Below are positions 8,304 through 18,400 of a stretch of 64,000 nt of DNA, piece after piece. The stretch spans positions 186,001 through 250,000 of the forward strand of contig JADMKE010000001.1 in NCBI GenBank assembly GCA_018780035.1, in the 5' to 3' direction. The stretch is from Candidatus Sericytochromatia bacterium (GTDB lineage Bacteria; Cyanobacteriota; Sericytochromatia; UBA7694). Each line of letters begins with the position of its first letter. The first letter of the stretch is position 1. Below the pieces are notes generated by a model. That model saw nothing but the letters and a program-made list of their open reading frames with translations. It did not search any database and was not told where the DNA came from. A program made the translations under genes and the position numbers.

Positions 8304-11300
8304 ATGTTAAACCGTTTGATTCGCTTCTCGATTGAGCAGCGCTGGTTGGTGATGATCTTGACCCTGGCTGTGCTGGCCGCTGGCATTTTCAGCTTTCAGC
8401 ACCTGCCGATCGATGCCGTGCCCGATATTACCAATGTGCAAATCCAGATCAATACCCAGGCCCCTGGCTATTCACCTTTGGAGGCCGAGCAGCGCATTAC
8501 CTTTCCGGTCGAAACCTTGATGGCGGGCATTCCCCATCTCAAACAGACCCGCTCGCTCTCCAAATACGGTCTCTCTCAAGTTACTGTCGTATTTGAAGAC
8601 GGCACAGATATTTATTTTGCCCGCCAACAGGTGGGTGAGAAACTCCAGACGGCTGCCAACCGCCTGCCGCCGGGAATTTCACCTGAAATGGGCCCGATCT
8701 CGACAGGCCTGGGTGAAATTTTTATGTGGACGGTCGAAGCGGCTCCCAACGCCCGCAAGGCCGACGGCAGCACATATACCTCGATGGACCTGCGCACCCT
8801 GCAGGACTGGCTGATTCGGCCCCAATTGCGCACAGTTAAAGGGGTTACCGATGTGAATTCGATGGGCGGTTTTCAGAAACAATTCCACGTCACCCCTTAT
8901 CCCGAAAAACTGGTGGCCAACGGCCTTTCGCTGCGGGATTTGGTCATGGCCCTCGAAAACAACAATGCCAATGTTGGCGCTGGGTATATCGAACGCAACG
9001 GCGAGCAATACCTGATTCGGGTACCTGGTCAAGCCCAGAGCTTGGAAGATATCCAGAATATCATCGTGGATTACCACAGTGGTTTTCCGATTCGCGTGCG
9101 CCAATTGGCGCAGGTGGCCTTGGGCAAAGAGCTGCGCACAGGGGCTTCCACCCGGGGGGGCCACGAGGTGGTCTTGGGCACCGCTGTGATGTTAATTGGG
9201 GCCAATAGCCGCGAAGTGGCAGAGGCCGTGGGCGAAAAACTGACCGAAGTCAACAAAAGCCTGCCCAGCGGGGTGCGGGCCAAACCTGTCTACGATCGCA
9301 CCGAGCTGGTGGATAAAGCCATTCACACGGTCGAAAAAAACCTGGGTGAAGGCGCACTTTTGGTGGTGGTGATTCTCTTTCTGTTTTTGGGCAATATTCG
9401 CGCAGCGTTGATCACCGCGATGATTATTCCTGTGGCGATGTGTTTCACGCTCACAGGCATGGTTGCAGGCAAACTTAGCGCCAATTTAATGAGCCTCGGG
9501 GCCCTGGACTTTGGCATTATTGTCGATGGCGCGGTGGTGATTGTCGAAAACAGCATTCGCCGCTTGGCGATTTTTCAACATGAACATGCCCAACCGCCCT
9601 CTGCGGCTGAACGCCGCGAAGTGGTGTATCAGGCCTCGCGCGAAGCCAGCAAAGAAATTCTCTACGGCCAATTGATTATCATGATCGTCTACCTGCCAAT
9701 TCTGACCCTGACCGGGGTCGAAGGCAAAATGTTTATCCCCATGGCGCTGACGGTGGTGATGGCTTTGGTCGGGGCGATGGTGCTGAGCTTTACCTTTGTG
9801 CCCGCTGCGGTCTCGCTCTTTGTCGGGGGCCGGGTGGCTGAAAAAGAGAACAAAATCCTGGCTCTGCTCAAACAGCAATACGTGCCCAGCCTGCGTCTGG
9901 TTTTGCGCCATCCCTTGCTGGTGCTGAGCCTGACGGGAGCACTTTTGCTGGGCTGTATCTGGGTGGCTTTGGGATTGGGCAAAGAATTTGTGCCCAGCCT
10001 CGACGAGGGCGATTTGGTCGTGCAAAGCTTTCGCATTCCTGGCACCAGTTTGAGTCAATCGGTGGAGATGCAACACACCTTGGATGAAGCCCTGGAAACC
10101 CTGCCCGAGGTCAAAGAGGTCTTTTCGCGGATCGGCACTGGTGAAATAGCTTCAGATCCGATGTCTCCCAACGAAGGCGACACGTTTATTATGCTCAAAC
10201 CCAAGTCCCAATGGCCCAACCCTGATCTGAGCAAAGAGGCATTGATTGCCAAAATTGAGGCCTTGCTGCAAGATTTGCCTGGCAGTGTCTACGAGTTTAC
10301 CCAGCCGATTGAAATGCGCTTTAACGAGCTGATCGCCGGGGTGCGTTCTGATGTGGCTGTCAAAATTTTTGGCGACGATATGGCGATCTTGAGCGAAAAA
10401 GGCGCGAAAATCAGCCAGTTGATCGCAAAAGTGCCCGGCGCTGCAGATGTTAAACTGGAACAGGTGGAGGGCTTGCCCATGATGACGGTCAAATTAAAAC
10501 GCGACCAGCTCAGTCGCTATGGCCTGAATGTGGCCGATGTCCAGGAGCTGATTCAAATTGCCCTCGGTGGCAAAACGGCGGGGGAAATCTTTGAAGGCGA
10601 CCGCCGTTTTGAGCTGGTGGTGCGCTTGCCCGAAGCCCTGCGCAGCGATATTGAAACTTTGCAGCGTCTGCCTGTGCCTTTACAGGCCATGCATGCCGTT
10701 CACCCCAGTTTTGTGCCACTTTCAGCTGTGGCTGAATTTGTCTTGGCCCCTGGCCCCAATCAGGTCAGCCGCGAACAGGGCAAACGCCGGATCGTGATCA
10801 CCGCCAATGTGCGGGGGCGGGATATTGGCTCCTTTGTGGCGGAGGCCGAGCAGCGCATTCGGGCCGAGGTCCAATTGCCCAGTGGCTATTGGCTGGCCTG
10901 GGGCGGGCAGTTTCAGCAGATGATCTCTGCCGCTCAGCGTTTGCAGTTGGTGGTGCCTTTGGCCCTGCTGTTGATTCTCGGCCTGCTGTTTATGAATTTT
11001 GGCAATCTTAAAGACGCCTTCTTGGTCTTCAGCGGTGTGCCGCTGGCCCTGACCGGTGGGGTCTTGGCTCTCTGGCTGCGCGGGATTCCGCTCTCGATCT
11101 CTGCCGGAGTTGGGTTTATTGCCCTTTCAGGTGTGGCGGTCCTCAACGGTCTGGTGTTGGTCTCGTTTATCAAACACCTGATGGCAGAAGGCAAAGACCT
11201 AAAAACGGCGATCACCGAAGGGGCGCTGATTCGCTTGCGCCCGGTCCTGATGACGGCTTTGGTGGCCTCACTTGGTTTTGTGCCGATGGCCCTGGCCCAT

Positions 11301-11489
11301 GGCACCGGTGCGGAGGTGCAAAAACCACTGGCCACCGTGGTGATCGGGGGGATTCTCTCTTCCACTTTGCTGACATTGGTGGTCTTGCCTGTGCTCTATT
11401 TGCTCTTTAACCGCAGGAATGCCCAAGCTGGTGAAATACAAACTGGTGAAATAATAGGCAGTGAGATAAAAGGCGGTGAAGTAAAATGA
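8304..11489 (+). CDS. czcA: Heavy-metal RND efflux pump, inner-membrane (CzcA, HME type)
   Basis: 1061 residues, full length. A proton-driven trimeric antiporter moving divalent cations out through CzcB/CzcC. The transmembrane-4 signature DFGIIVDGAVVIVEN places Asp402, Asp408 and Glu415 at the same numbers as the essential residues of Cupriavidus CzcA, which argues for Zn/Co/Cd rather than Cu/Ag. Other marks are APGYSPLEAEQRITFPVE near the N-terminus and LALTGGVLALWLRG and GFIALSGVAVLNGLVL in the second half. The last 20 residues form a degenerate GE(I/V) repeat encoded by a 15-nt tandem array. The stop overlaps the czcC start as ATGA. Confidence 0.97.
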   Translation: MLNRLIRFSIEQRWLVMILTLAVLAAGIFSFQHLPIDAVPDITNVQIQINTQAPGYSPLEAEQRITFPVETLMAGIPHLKQTRSLSKYGLSQVTVVFEDGTDIYFARQQVGEKLQTAANRLPPGISPEMGPISTGLGEIFMWTVEAAPNARKADGSTYTSMDLRTLQDWLIRPQLRTVKGVTDVNSMGGFQKQFHVTPYPEKLVANGLSLRDLVMALENNNANVGAGYIERNGEQYLIRVPGQAQSLEDIQNIIVDYHSGFPIRVRQLAQVALGKELRTGASTRGGHEVVLGTAVMLIGANSREVAEAVGEKLTEVNKSLPSGVRAKPVYDRTELVDKAIHTVEKNLGEGALLVVVILFLFLGNIRAALITAMIIPVAMCFTLTGMVAGKLSANLMSLGALDFGIIVDGAVVIVENSIRRLAIFQHEHAQPPSAAERREVVYQASREASKEILYGQLIIMIVYLPILTLTGVEGKMFIPMALTVVMALVGAMVLSFTFVPAAVSLFVGGRVAEKENKILALLKQQYVPSLRLVLRHPLLVLSLTGALLLGCIWVALGLGKEFVPSLDEGDLVVQSFRIPGTSLSQSVEMQHTLDEALETLPEVKEVFSRIGTGEIASDPMSPNEGDTFIMLKPKSQWPNPDLSKEALIAKIEALLQDLPGSVYEFTQPIEMRFNELIAGVRSDVAVKIFGDDMAILSEKGAKISQLIAKVPGAADVKLEQVEGLPMMTVKLKRDQLSRYGLNVADVQELIQIALGGKTAGEIFEGDRRFELVVRLPEALRSDIETLQRLPVPLQAMHAVHPSFVPLSAVAEFVLAPGPNQVSREQGKRRIVITANVRGRDIGSFVAEAEQRIRAEVQLPSGYWLAWGGQFQQMISAAQRLQLVVPLALLLILGLLFMNFGNLKDAFLVFSGVPLALTGGVLALWLRGIPLSISAGVGFIALSGVAVLNGLVLVSFIKHLMAEGKDLKTAITEGALIRLRPVLMTALVASLGFVPMALAHGTGAEVQKPLATVVIGGILSSTLLTLVVLPVLYLLFNRRNAQAGEIQTGEIIGSEIKGGEVK

Positions 11490-11531
11490 GATCAAGCAAA
11501 ATGAAACCGAGTAAAATGAGACAAAGCAAAG
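11427..11531 (+). repeat. Seven degenerate 15-nt tandem units spanning the czcA stop and czcC start
   Basis: Consecutive 15-nt blocks begin at 11427, 11442, 11457, 11472, 11487, 11502 and 11517. The first four read like GGCGGTGAAGTAAAA and the last three like TGAAACCGAGTAAAA. The phase is unbroken through the ATGA overlap. In czcA frame it encodes repeats of GE(I/V); in czcC frame it encodes (M)RSSK/KPSK/RQSK. It therefore forms both protein ends. Confidence 0.85.
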
Positions 11532-12847
11532 TGATTCACTGCACCCCCCAAAAAGGAGGCTTGAGCAGCAGACCCCGTCGCAGGACTCTGCTGGCAGGTC
11601 TCTTGCTCAAAAGCTGTGTCTTGGGCAGTTTGTTTGGGGGTCTCAATCTGACTGCTCTGGCCGCTCAAGCTCTTGCCCCAGAAAATACCACGCTCAGTCT
11701 GTCCCAGGCCTTGGCAGACATGCATCAGAACCATCCCAGCCTGAAGGCCTGCCAACAGGAGCTGAAAGCCCTGGAAAACCAAGCCCAAAGTGCTGGTCTG
11801 CTGGAAAATCCCCAGATCGAAGCCCTGGGTGAGGACTTTCTCGGCAATGCGGCCAGTTCGGGCCAAAACTATATGCAGTTCACGCTCTCTGCCAGTCAAA
11901 AGCTGCCACTGGGAGGCCGCTTGAATCAACAGCAGGCCGTTTTTAAACAACAGTGGCAAACCCAAAAATCCCAATGTGATCTGCGCAAACGTCACTTGGA
12001 TCAGGAGCTGAGCCGCCACTTTTTGGCGGTTTTAAACGGCCAGGAGAGTTTGGCGCTGGCGCAAGCACTGCTGGCACGGGCGCAAACCCTCTTAAAACAG
12101 ACCGAGCGCCTGATTGAGGCGGGCAAATTGACCCAACTTGAACGCACCTTTCCGGCCACAGAAGTGGCCCGTCTCGAAATTGAAAGTGAGCAGAAACAGC
12201 TCTTGCTTCAACTCAGCAGGCAAACCCTCTCCAGTTATTGGCAGGCACAGCCTGTGTCAGAGCGGGTTTTAACTCCCCTCTTTGTGAAAGCCCCTCAGGT
12301 CGAAAATACCTTGGCCTTGATCGCTGCCCATCCCCAATCCCAGGAATTGCAGATGCGGATCTTGTTGGCCCAGCAGGAAAAAGAATTGGCTTTGGCCCGT
12401 TTTTGGCCCGATCTCAGTCTGGGCAGCGGTCTGCGTTGGCATCCCCAGAGCCAAGAGCTGGGGCTGAATTTGTCTCTGGGGGTGCCGCTGCAGATTTTCT
12501 CTTCACCGGGACTGGCCGTTGAACTGGCTCAAATTCGGCTGGAGCAGGCAACACTTGAAAAACAGGCCTTAGAAAGCCAACTTAAACGCGAATTAAACCA
12601 GCTTTTGGCCAAAATTGAGCAGGCCCAGCAGCGTGAGAAACGCTACAGGCAAGAATTGCTGCCTCTGGCCGAAGCGCATTTGGAAAATTTAAACAGGCTG
12701 CTGGAAATGGGAAAAATCACGGCTTTGCAGGTTTTGCAGGCCCAACAGCAATGGCTGCACTTGCAGACCGAAACCCTGCGGGCCCGACAAGATCTCAGCG
12801 AACTTTACCTGAGCCTGGCTTTCTGGAACCCCGCGTTTTTAAATTGA
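11486..12847 (+). CDS. czcC: RND efflux outer-membrane channel (CzcC/TolC family)
   Basis: 453 residues from the ATG at 11486, which overlaps the czcA stop by 4 nt (translational coupling). The first 17 residues are a Ser/Lys repeat (MRSSKMKPSKMRQSK) made by the junction array. A positively charged region and hydrophobic signal segment (LLLKSCVLGSLFGGLNLTALAAQ) follow. The mature part shows duplicated OEP helices: LSLSQALADMHQNHPSLKAC near 70, ENPQIEALGEDFLGN, and a second copy with LAQIRLEQATLEKQ and LEMGKITALQVLQAQQQWL near 410-425. It forms the outer-membrane duct of the metal pump. Confidence 0.93.
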   Translation: MRSSKMKPSKMRQSKVIHCTPQKGGLSSRPRRRTLLAGLLLKSCVLGSLFGGLNLTALAAQALAPENTTLSLSQALADMHQNHPSLKACQQELKALENQAQSAGLLENPQIEALGEDFLGNAASSGQNYMQFTLSASQKLPLGGRLNQQQAVFKQQWQTQKSQCDLRKRHLDQELSRHFLAVLNGQESLALAQALLARAQTLLKQTERLIEAGKLTQLERTFPATEVARLEIESEQKQLLLQLSRQTLSSYWQAQPVSERVLTPLFVKAPQVENTLALIAAHPQSQELQMRILLAQQEKELALARFWPDLSLGSGLRWHPQSQELGLNLSLGVPLQIFSSPGLAVELAQIRLEQATLEKQALESQLKRELNQLLAKIEQAQQREKRYRQELLPLAEAHLENLNRLLEMGKITALQVLQAQQQWLHLQTETLRARQDLSELYLSLAFWNPAFLN

Positions 12848-12860
12848 ATTTCAGATTTGG

Positions 12861-12886
12861 TATACTCAGATGCATGAATATGCATC
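12861..12886 (+). promoter_or_regulatory. Possible -10 box and overlapping operator palindrome
   Basis: TATACT (12861-12866) is followed by a 7-bp inverted repeat GATGCAT/ATGCATC around GAAT (12869-12886), 18 nt before the deacetylase gene. No good -35 is seen. This could be an operator or an RNA hairpin in the leader. Confidence 0.35.
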
Positions 12887-12904
12887 TATTAGGGGATCCA
12901 GATC

Positions 12905-14122
12905 GTGAAACATTTCAATTTGCGCCCATCCGCCCTCTTGCTTTTGGGGGCGTTTGTTTTAAACCTGAGTTGTGCCGAAAAACCGGGGGGCTTTAAAATT
13001 GAAGACACCTTGGTTCGCCCCTCTTCCAAGCCCTCCGCCACGGTGATTCCCCTGGTGCGGGCCTCGGCCAGCACCGTTGCCCAGCCCCAGGTTAGCCAAG
13101 CACCTGTGGCCGTTTGCCTGCCCGAAAGTACCGCGCCCAGCCCTGCCGCAACCCAGGCCCAGGTTGATCTCTGGCCCTGGGGGGCCAAAGCGGCGATTAG
13201 TCTGACGATCGATGAAGGCCTTAAACAGCCTTACGATATTCTCATGCCCGAAATTGAGCTGCGGGGCTGGCGTGCCTCGTTTTATATCTATACCCTGCAA
13301 CCAACCCTCGAAAAAAGCTGGGATCGCGTCGTTCTGGCCCATGAACGGGGCCACGAGGTCAGCAATCATACCCACAACCATCCGAACTTGACCAAATTGA
13401 GCGAGGCCGAAGTCCACCATGAACTGAGCACCGGCAATGCCGAATTGCGCAAACGGCTGGGCGCGGACTTTAAATTGGAGAGCTTTGCCTATCCTTACGA
13501 GGCCACCGATGCCCGCACCTCTGCGATTACCCTGCAATACCACCGCTATAACCGCGCTGGGGATCAGGGCGCGCCCACGCCGCCGTATCCGATCAACGAC
13601 GCCCGCAAACCCGATTTTGGCGCACTCAAAGCCAAAGCCCCGACCAGCAGCATCAGTCTCAGTGCTTGGAACAACTGGACCGACGCTACCGTCAGGGCTG
13701 GCGGCTGGTTTATCGAAGAGCTGCACGGGGTGGAAGACATTGGTGTCAAAGGCGGTTGGGAGCCGCGTACGATTGAAGAATTCCGCAAACACTTTGACCA
13801 TATTGAAAGCTTTGGCTCCCAGATTTGGGTGGCGCCTGTGGTCAATGTCGGCCATTATATCGAAGAGCGCGAAGCCCTCAAAGTCAGTACCACCCGCTGG
13901 GAAGCGAGTGGGGCACAATTGCTGCTCGACGATGGTCTCAATGAAGATGATTTTGTCGAACCCCTGACCCTCTTGCTGACCCTGCCCGAAGGCTGGAAAG
14001 GCAGCAGCGCCAGCGCCGTTCAAGGCGGCAAAAATCTGGAGGTGCGCCCAGCCGGGACGGGACAGGTGCGCATCGCTGCGCTGCCTGATCCGAGTAAACC
14101 CGTCTGTTTGTTGCCGCGTTAG
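12905..14122 (+). CDS. Polysaccharide deacetylase-like lipoprotein
   Basis: 405 residues. A signal peptide with lipobox LNLSC is followed by a Ser/Ala/Pro linker (about 35-90). A NodB-type domain starts at AAISLTIDEGLKQ, where the canonical TFDDG is replaced by TIDEG, which keeps one acidic metal ligand. The second motif is intact (HEVSNHTHNHP, two metal-binding His), and the third is YPYEATDART. A C-terminal beta domain (about 340-405) follows. It would remove acyl groups from a cell-surface or wall glycan, at a membrane. It faces a second deacetylase gene, with the two stops 7 nt apart. The altered first motif makes activity uncertain. Confidence 0.85.
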   Translation: MKHFNLRPSALLLLGAFVLNLSCAEKPGGFKIEDTLVRPSSKPSATVIPLVRASASTVAQPQVSQAPVAVCLPESTAPSPAATQAQVDLWPWGAKAAISLTIDEGLKQPYDILMPEIELRGWRASFYIYTLQPTLEKSWDRVVLAHERGHEVSNHTHNHPNLTKLSEAEVHHELSTGNAELRKRLGADFKLESFAYPYEATDARTSAITLQYHRYNRAGDQGAPTPPYPINDARKPDFGALKAKAPTSSISLSAWNNWTDATVRAGGWFIEELHGVEDIGVKGGWEPRTIEEFRKHFDHIESFGSQIWVAPVVNVGHYIEEREALKVSTTRWEASGAQLLLDDGLNEDDFVEPLTLLLTLPEGWKGSSASAVQGGKNLEVRPAGTGQVRIAALPDPSKPVCLLPR

Positions 14123-14129
14123 GCCAAGT

Positions 14130-15437
14130 TCAGTTCTTGAGTTCTTTCAGGCCCTGATTGACCGGTACCACTGCCAGCTTCTTGCGCTCGATATAATCGA
14201 GCAATTGAATATACTGGGTGACCGGGGTGGTATAGGTAAAATCACCGACCCCGGGCTGCAAATCATGAAAGAGAAAGATCACCCAGGTGGAGGTCTTTTC
14301 GGCATCTTCGACCCAGGTAAACAGCTCAGAGGTGGTGGTTTCGGTAGTCACAGGTACAATCCTCAAGCGGAAGGGATCTGCTGAGCGATCATTGAGCCCG
14401 ACCAAACTGGTGCGGGCGTATTGGTGAAAACGCTTGGTTTCGGTTTCGACCTGATCAGAAAAATCACCAAAGGGATAGGCAATGCCTTCGGGGGTTTTGC
14501 CCAAGAACTTGAGGTAATCATAATTGCTTTGCAATTCTGCAATTACATCGTTGTTTGTCAGGGTCGCCATCAGCGGATGGGTATTGGAGTGTGAGCCAAT
14601 TTCATGGCCAGCCGCCATGATTTTTTTGATTTCGTCGACATGGGCATATTGGGGGGCATTGGGCAGGCGGGCATATTTGCCGGTGATGTAATACGAGCCC
14701 TTCCAGCCGCGTTTTTCCAGCTCTGCTGCGCCCACTGTGACCGAAGAGGTCCAGATATCGTCAAAGGTAATGCTCACCAAGGGGCGCTTTAAAGGCATGG
14801 GGGTGGTCTTGACCATCTGGTGGTGATCCGTGTGCAGATAGCCATTGCGATCAAGCACATGCATCATGGTGATATTGCAATCGCGAAAACTGGAGCTGTA
14901 AAAGCGGAATTTGTTCTGGGCCCAGGATTTGCTCTGATGGGTTTGCCAGACGGTGCGAAAAAAACGCTGGCCACTGTCGGTCGAACAGCCCCAAATCATG
15001 CGGCTGCGGCCGTCTGAACGGTAATAATCGCTGTATTCATACCAGCTGTTTTCCTGTAATTTTTGGGCCTTAAAAATCCACTTGGCATCCCCTTCGACAT
15101 AGTCCTGCACACTCACCGAGAGGTATTTTTTGCCCGAAAAAGGCTCTGAACTTTCCCAGGCCAAATTGGCAGATTGTGTTCCCCAAAAATCGGGTGTCCA
15201 GTCTTCGGGCCGGGCCACCCCTGAAGCTATTTCCACCCCCGGATTGGCGATCAGATTGCCTTCTGCCGCACTTAAGGGCAGCAAAGGGGTTGCCGAGGCC
15301 TCTGGAACAGCGGAAGAGACAGCGGAAGGGAGAGCAGAAGGGCTTTCCGATGGTTTTGGGGAGGGCTGGGCGGGTTGGGGGGTTGGCTGGGCACAGGCCG
15401 CCAAAACAAGACAGAGCAGAAGAAGGGAGCGTTGCAT
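14130..15437 (-). CDS. Polysaccharide deacetylase lipoprotein with N-terminal carbohydrate-binding-like region
   Basis: 435 residues. Lipobox LAAC near 15, then a Pro/Ser-rich linker. A jelly-roll-like segment (NLIANPGVEIASG to about residue 200) resembles carbohydrate-binding modules. The NodB domain follows: VSITFDDIWTS (motif 1, with the DD pair), GHEIGSHSNTHPLM (motif 2) and IAYPFGDFSDQVE (motif 3). It would de-acetylate an envelope or extracellular glycan. It converges on the other deacetylase, so the pair probably serves related glycans but is not co-transcribed. Confidence 0.88.
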   Translation of the reverse strand: MQRSLLLLCLVLAACAQPTPQPAQPSPKPSESPSALPSAVSSAVPEASATPLLPLSAAEGNLIANPGVEIASGVARPEDWTPDFWGTQSANLAWESSEPFSGKKYLSVSVQDYVEGDAKWIFKAQKLQENSWYEYSDYYRSDGRSRMIWGCSTDSGQRFFRTVWQTHQSKSWAQNKFRFYSSSFRDCNITMMHVLDRNGYLHTDHHQMVKTTPMPLKRPLVSITFDDIWTSSVTVGAAELEKRGWKGSYYITGKYARLPNAPQYAHVDEIKKIMAAGHEIGSHSNTHPLMATLTNNDVIAELQSNYDYLKFLGKTPEGIAYPFGDFSDQVETETKRFHQYARTSLVGLNDRSADPFRLRIVPVTTETTTSELFTWVEDAEKTSTWVIFLFHDLQPGVGDFTYTTPVTQYIQLLDYIERKKLAVVPVNQGLKELKN

Positions 15438-15471
15438 GTCGTAGACCTTTCAGAGCAAAATGGCAATCTTT

Positions 15472-18400
15472 TCAATTATAAGCTGAGGCCAGCTGCTCTA
15501 ACCAGTTTTCGAGTTTTTGCGGAAATTCTTGTAGGGTCAGATGGGCCTGATCCAGTTCGAAATTACGCAATTGCGCCTGGAGCTTGAGGTTGTATTCTAT
15601 CAGGGGATCAAAGGCATAAGCGGCTGCCAATTGGTTTAAACGGGAGGCAAATCCCTCTATATCATCCAAAACCCAGGCATTCTGAATCGGTTCCCAAATT
15701 GGCAAAAGCTGTTCTGTCAAGATCGTTGCCAATTTTGAGGCTTCCTCAGCAGATAAAGGGGTAACCACAAGGGGCAAAGGAGAGCCTTCCAAAGAATGAT
15801 AGGTCAAAACCTGCTGCAGACACTCCCAGAGTCTATCAATTTCAATCGGTTTGCGCAAATAACCATGAAAACCATGTTTGAGCAAATCACTTTCTTCTTC
15901 ATGTAAACTAAAGGCCGTCAGGGCCACCACTGGGATATGGCTCAGGGCTGGATCCTGTTTTAAATGTTCAAAGGCCGAAATCCCATCCATCACAGGCATT
16001 TTAATATCCATCAAAATCAGGTGAGGCTGCTGTTCAGAGGCTAAATTTAAGGCCTCTTGGCCATTGCGCGCCAAATACAATTGAAAGGGAAAGGGCTCTA
16101 ATAAACTGCGCAATAAAAGCAAATTGTTTTCGACATCGTCCACCAAAAGCACACGGGCTGGATAAAAGCGAGAGGGTGAGACCCTGCTGACAAGGGATTC
16201 TCTCTCCTGCTGATATCTCACATTTTCAACCTCGGGCAATTCGATCTGAAAAACAGACCCCTGACCGACCTGGCTCTGGAGTGAAAGCTGTCCTCCCATC
16301 ATGGTGATCAAATTCCGTGAAATGGCCAATCCCAGGCCCGTTCCCCCTTCACTCTGGCGGTAATTTTCTCCCTCTTGTTCAAATGCGGCAAAAATCCGTT
16401 TTTGCGCTTCAGGCGAAATGCCGCAACCGGTATCGCTGACGCGAATCAGCAGACGCCCTGTCTGGGGTGAGTTTTCTTGGTATTCAACAAGCACAAAAAC
16501 ATGGCCTACTTGGGTAAACTTTTGCGCATTGCTAAGCAAATTGAGCAAGACCTGGCGCAGGCGCAAACCATCCAGATTGAGGTATTCAGGCAAATTTGAG
16601 GGCAATTTGATCTCAAAGATCAGGCCTTTGAGCACAAAGGCATTGTGCATCAACAATTCCAATTCCTGCATCAGGCTGCCCAAATCGGTGGGCTGTAAAT
16701 ACAAATCCAGCTTGCCAGCCTCAATTTTGGACAGGTCCAAAATATCGTTGATCAGGTGCAAAAGCGCTTCAGCACTGCTGTTTATTGCGGTTAAATACTG
16801 CTGCCAACGGGGTTCTTGGATCTGGTCCTTGAGCAAATGGCTAAATCCCAAAATGGCATTCATGGGGGTACGAATCTCGTGGGACATATTGGCCAAAAAC
16901 AGACTTTTTGACTGTGAGGCCCGTTCGGCTTTCTCTTTGGCAATGCGCAGATCTTGCTCGCGCAAACTGAGCGCGGCTTCGGCCGTTTGCCGGGCCAGAA
17001 TCTCGCGCCGAAGCTGCCAATTCCAGATCAAGACGGCCAGTACCACCCCCAATGCCAGCAAACCGAGATTGCGCAAAAGCGTATAATCTTGGGGCGCTTT
17101 GGTTTTTAAAGGCAACCATTTCTGGGCTATGTTGTGTTTCTCAGCTTCAGTCAGCGAATCCAAGGCCTTGTTAATCAGGCCGACCAAAATCGGCCAATCT
17201 GCCCGCACTCCCATGCTGCGGCCAGGCACCGTAAACTCCACGGGGGCTGCAAACTCCAGGTTGCTGAGGTGGTGCTCTTGGAGCAAATAGGCCGCCACGG
17301 GCAAGATCACCACAGCCGCTTCCACTTGGCCCGAGGCCAACGCCTCCAAGGCCTGCAAGCTGGTTTCGGTATAATGGGGCAAAATACGTGGATGTTTTTC
17401 TATGAGTACCTGAGAGCTTTTGGCATCTTTGACAAAGGCCACGGGCTGATGGGCAAAATTTTCAAGACTGGTGATCAGGGTGTGGTTGCCTTTGCGGGTC
17501 AGCAAAACCAAATCATAGTTAAAAAAGGGTTTGCTGCGCAGCACAAAACCCGAATAGTCCTGGCTGTCGTGAATCAGCCCCAATACATCCACTTGTTTGT
17601 GCTCAATTTTGTAGAGCGCCTCTTTCCAACTGGGGCTAGAGACAATTTCCAATGTAATGCCCAAGCGTTTGGCTAAAATGTCGGCATAATCCCGCATAAT
17701 TCCTGCATATTGCCCCTGTTGATCGGTAAAGTCAAAAGGCGGGAAACTGGGGTTATAGCTCAGCCGCAGTTTGGGGTGTTCTTTTAACCAATTTTTTTCT
17801 TCTGGGCTCAGCCACACCCCTACCGGCGCAGGTAAATCGTAAACCATCCACTTCTGTTCCAGTGGGCGCAGGTCTTCGGGCCCCAAACTGGCCATGGCCT
17901 TTTCCAAAATGGGAATTAATTCAGGCCAATCTTTGCGCCCGGCCAGATGTAATTGTTGGTTATGCAGGGCAGACAATTGGGCTTCGGCCTTGATTTTGAG
18001 GTTATTCAGAGAGAGGGCCTGAATCCAATAATGGGCCAGGGGCAAATCGGTGACGGTGGCATCGGCATTGCCCAGCGCCACTGCCGCAAAGACCTCGCGA
18101 AAATTATCAAAATAGAGATAATTGGCCCTCGGTGCCATTTTTTGGACCGCTTGAACCAGCGAATCCCCTTTGAGCAGTGCCACCCTGTGCCCTTTTAAAT
18201 CTGCCACGGTGGAGATCGGTAAATCTTGGTCACGTACCACAATGGCAGTCAAAATCTCTTTGTAGGGGCGGGTGAAATTCAAAAATTGGCTCCGCGAAAG
18301 TGGGTATTTAAACACTGCGGGCAAAAGATCCAGTTGTCGTTTTTGGATTTTGTCTAAAAGTGCCTGCCAAGAATCACTTTCAAAGGCCAGTTCAACCCCC

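Noticed and set aside
12959-14023. 354-residue open frame antisense to the deacetylase
   Set aside because: The plus strand carries lipobox and NodB motifs; the antisense frame shows none.
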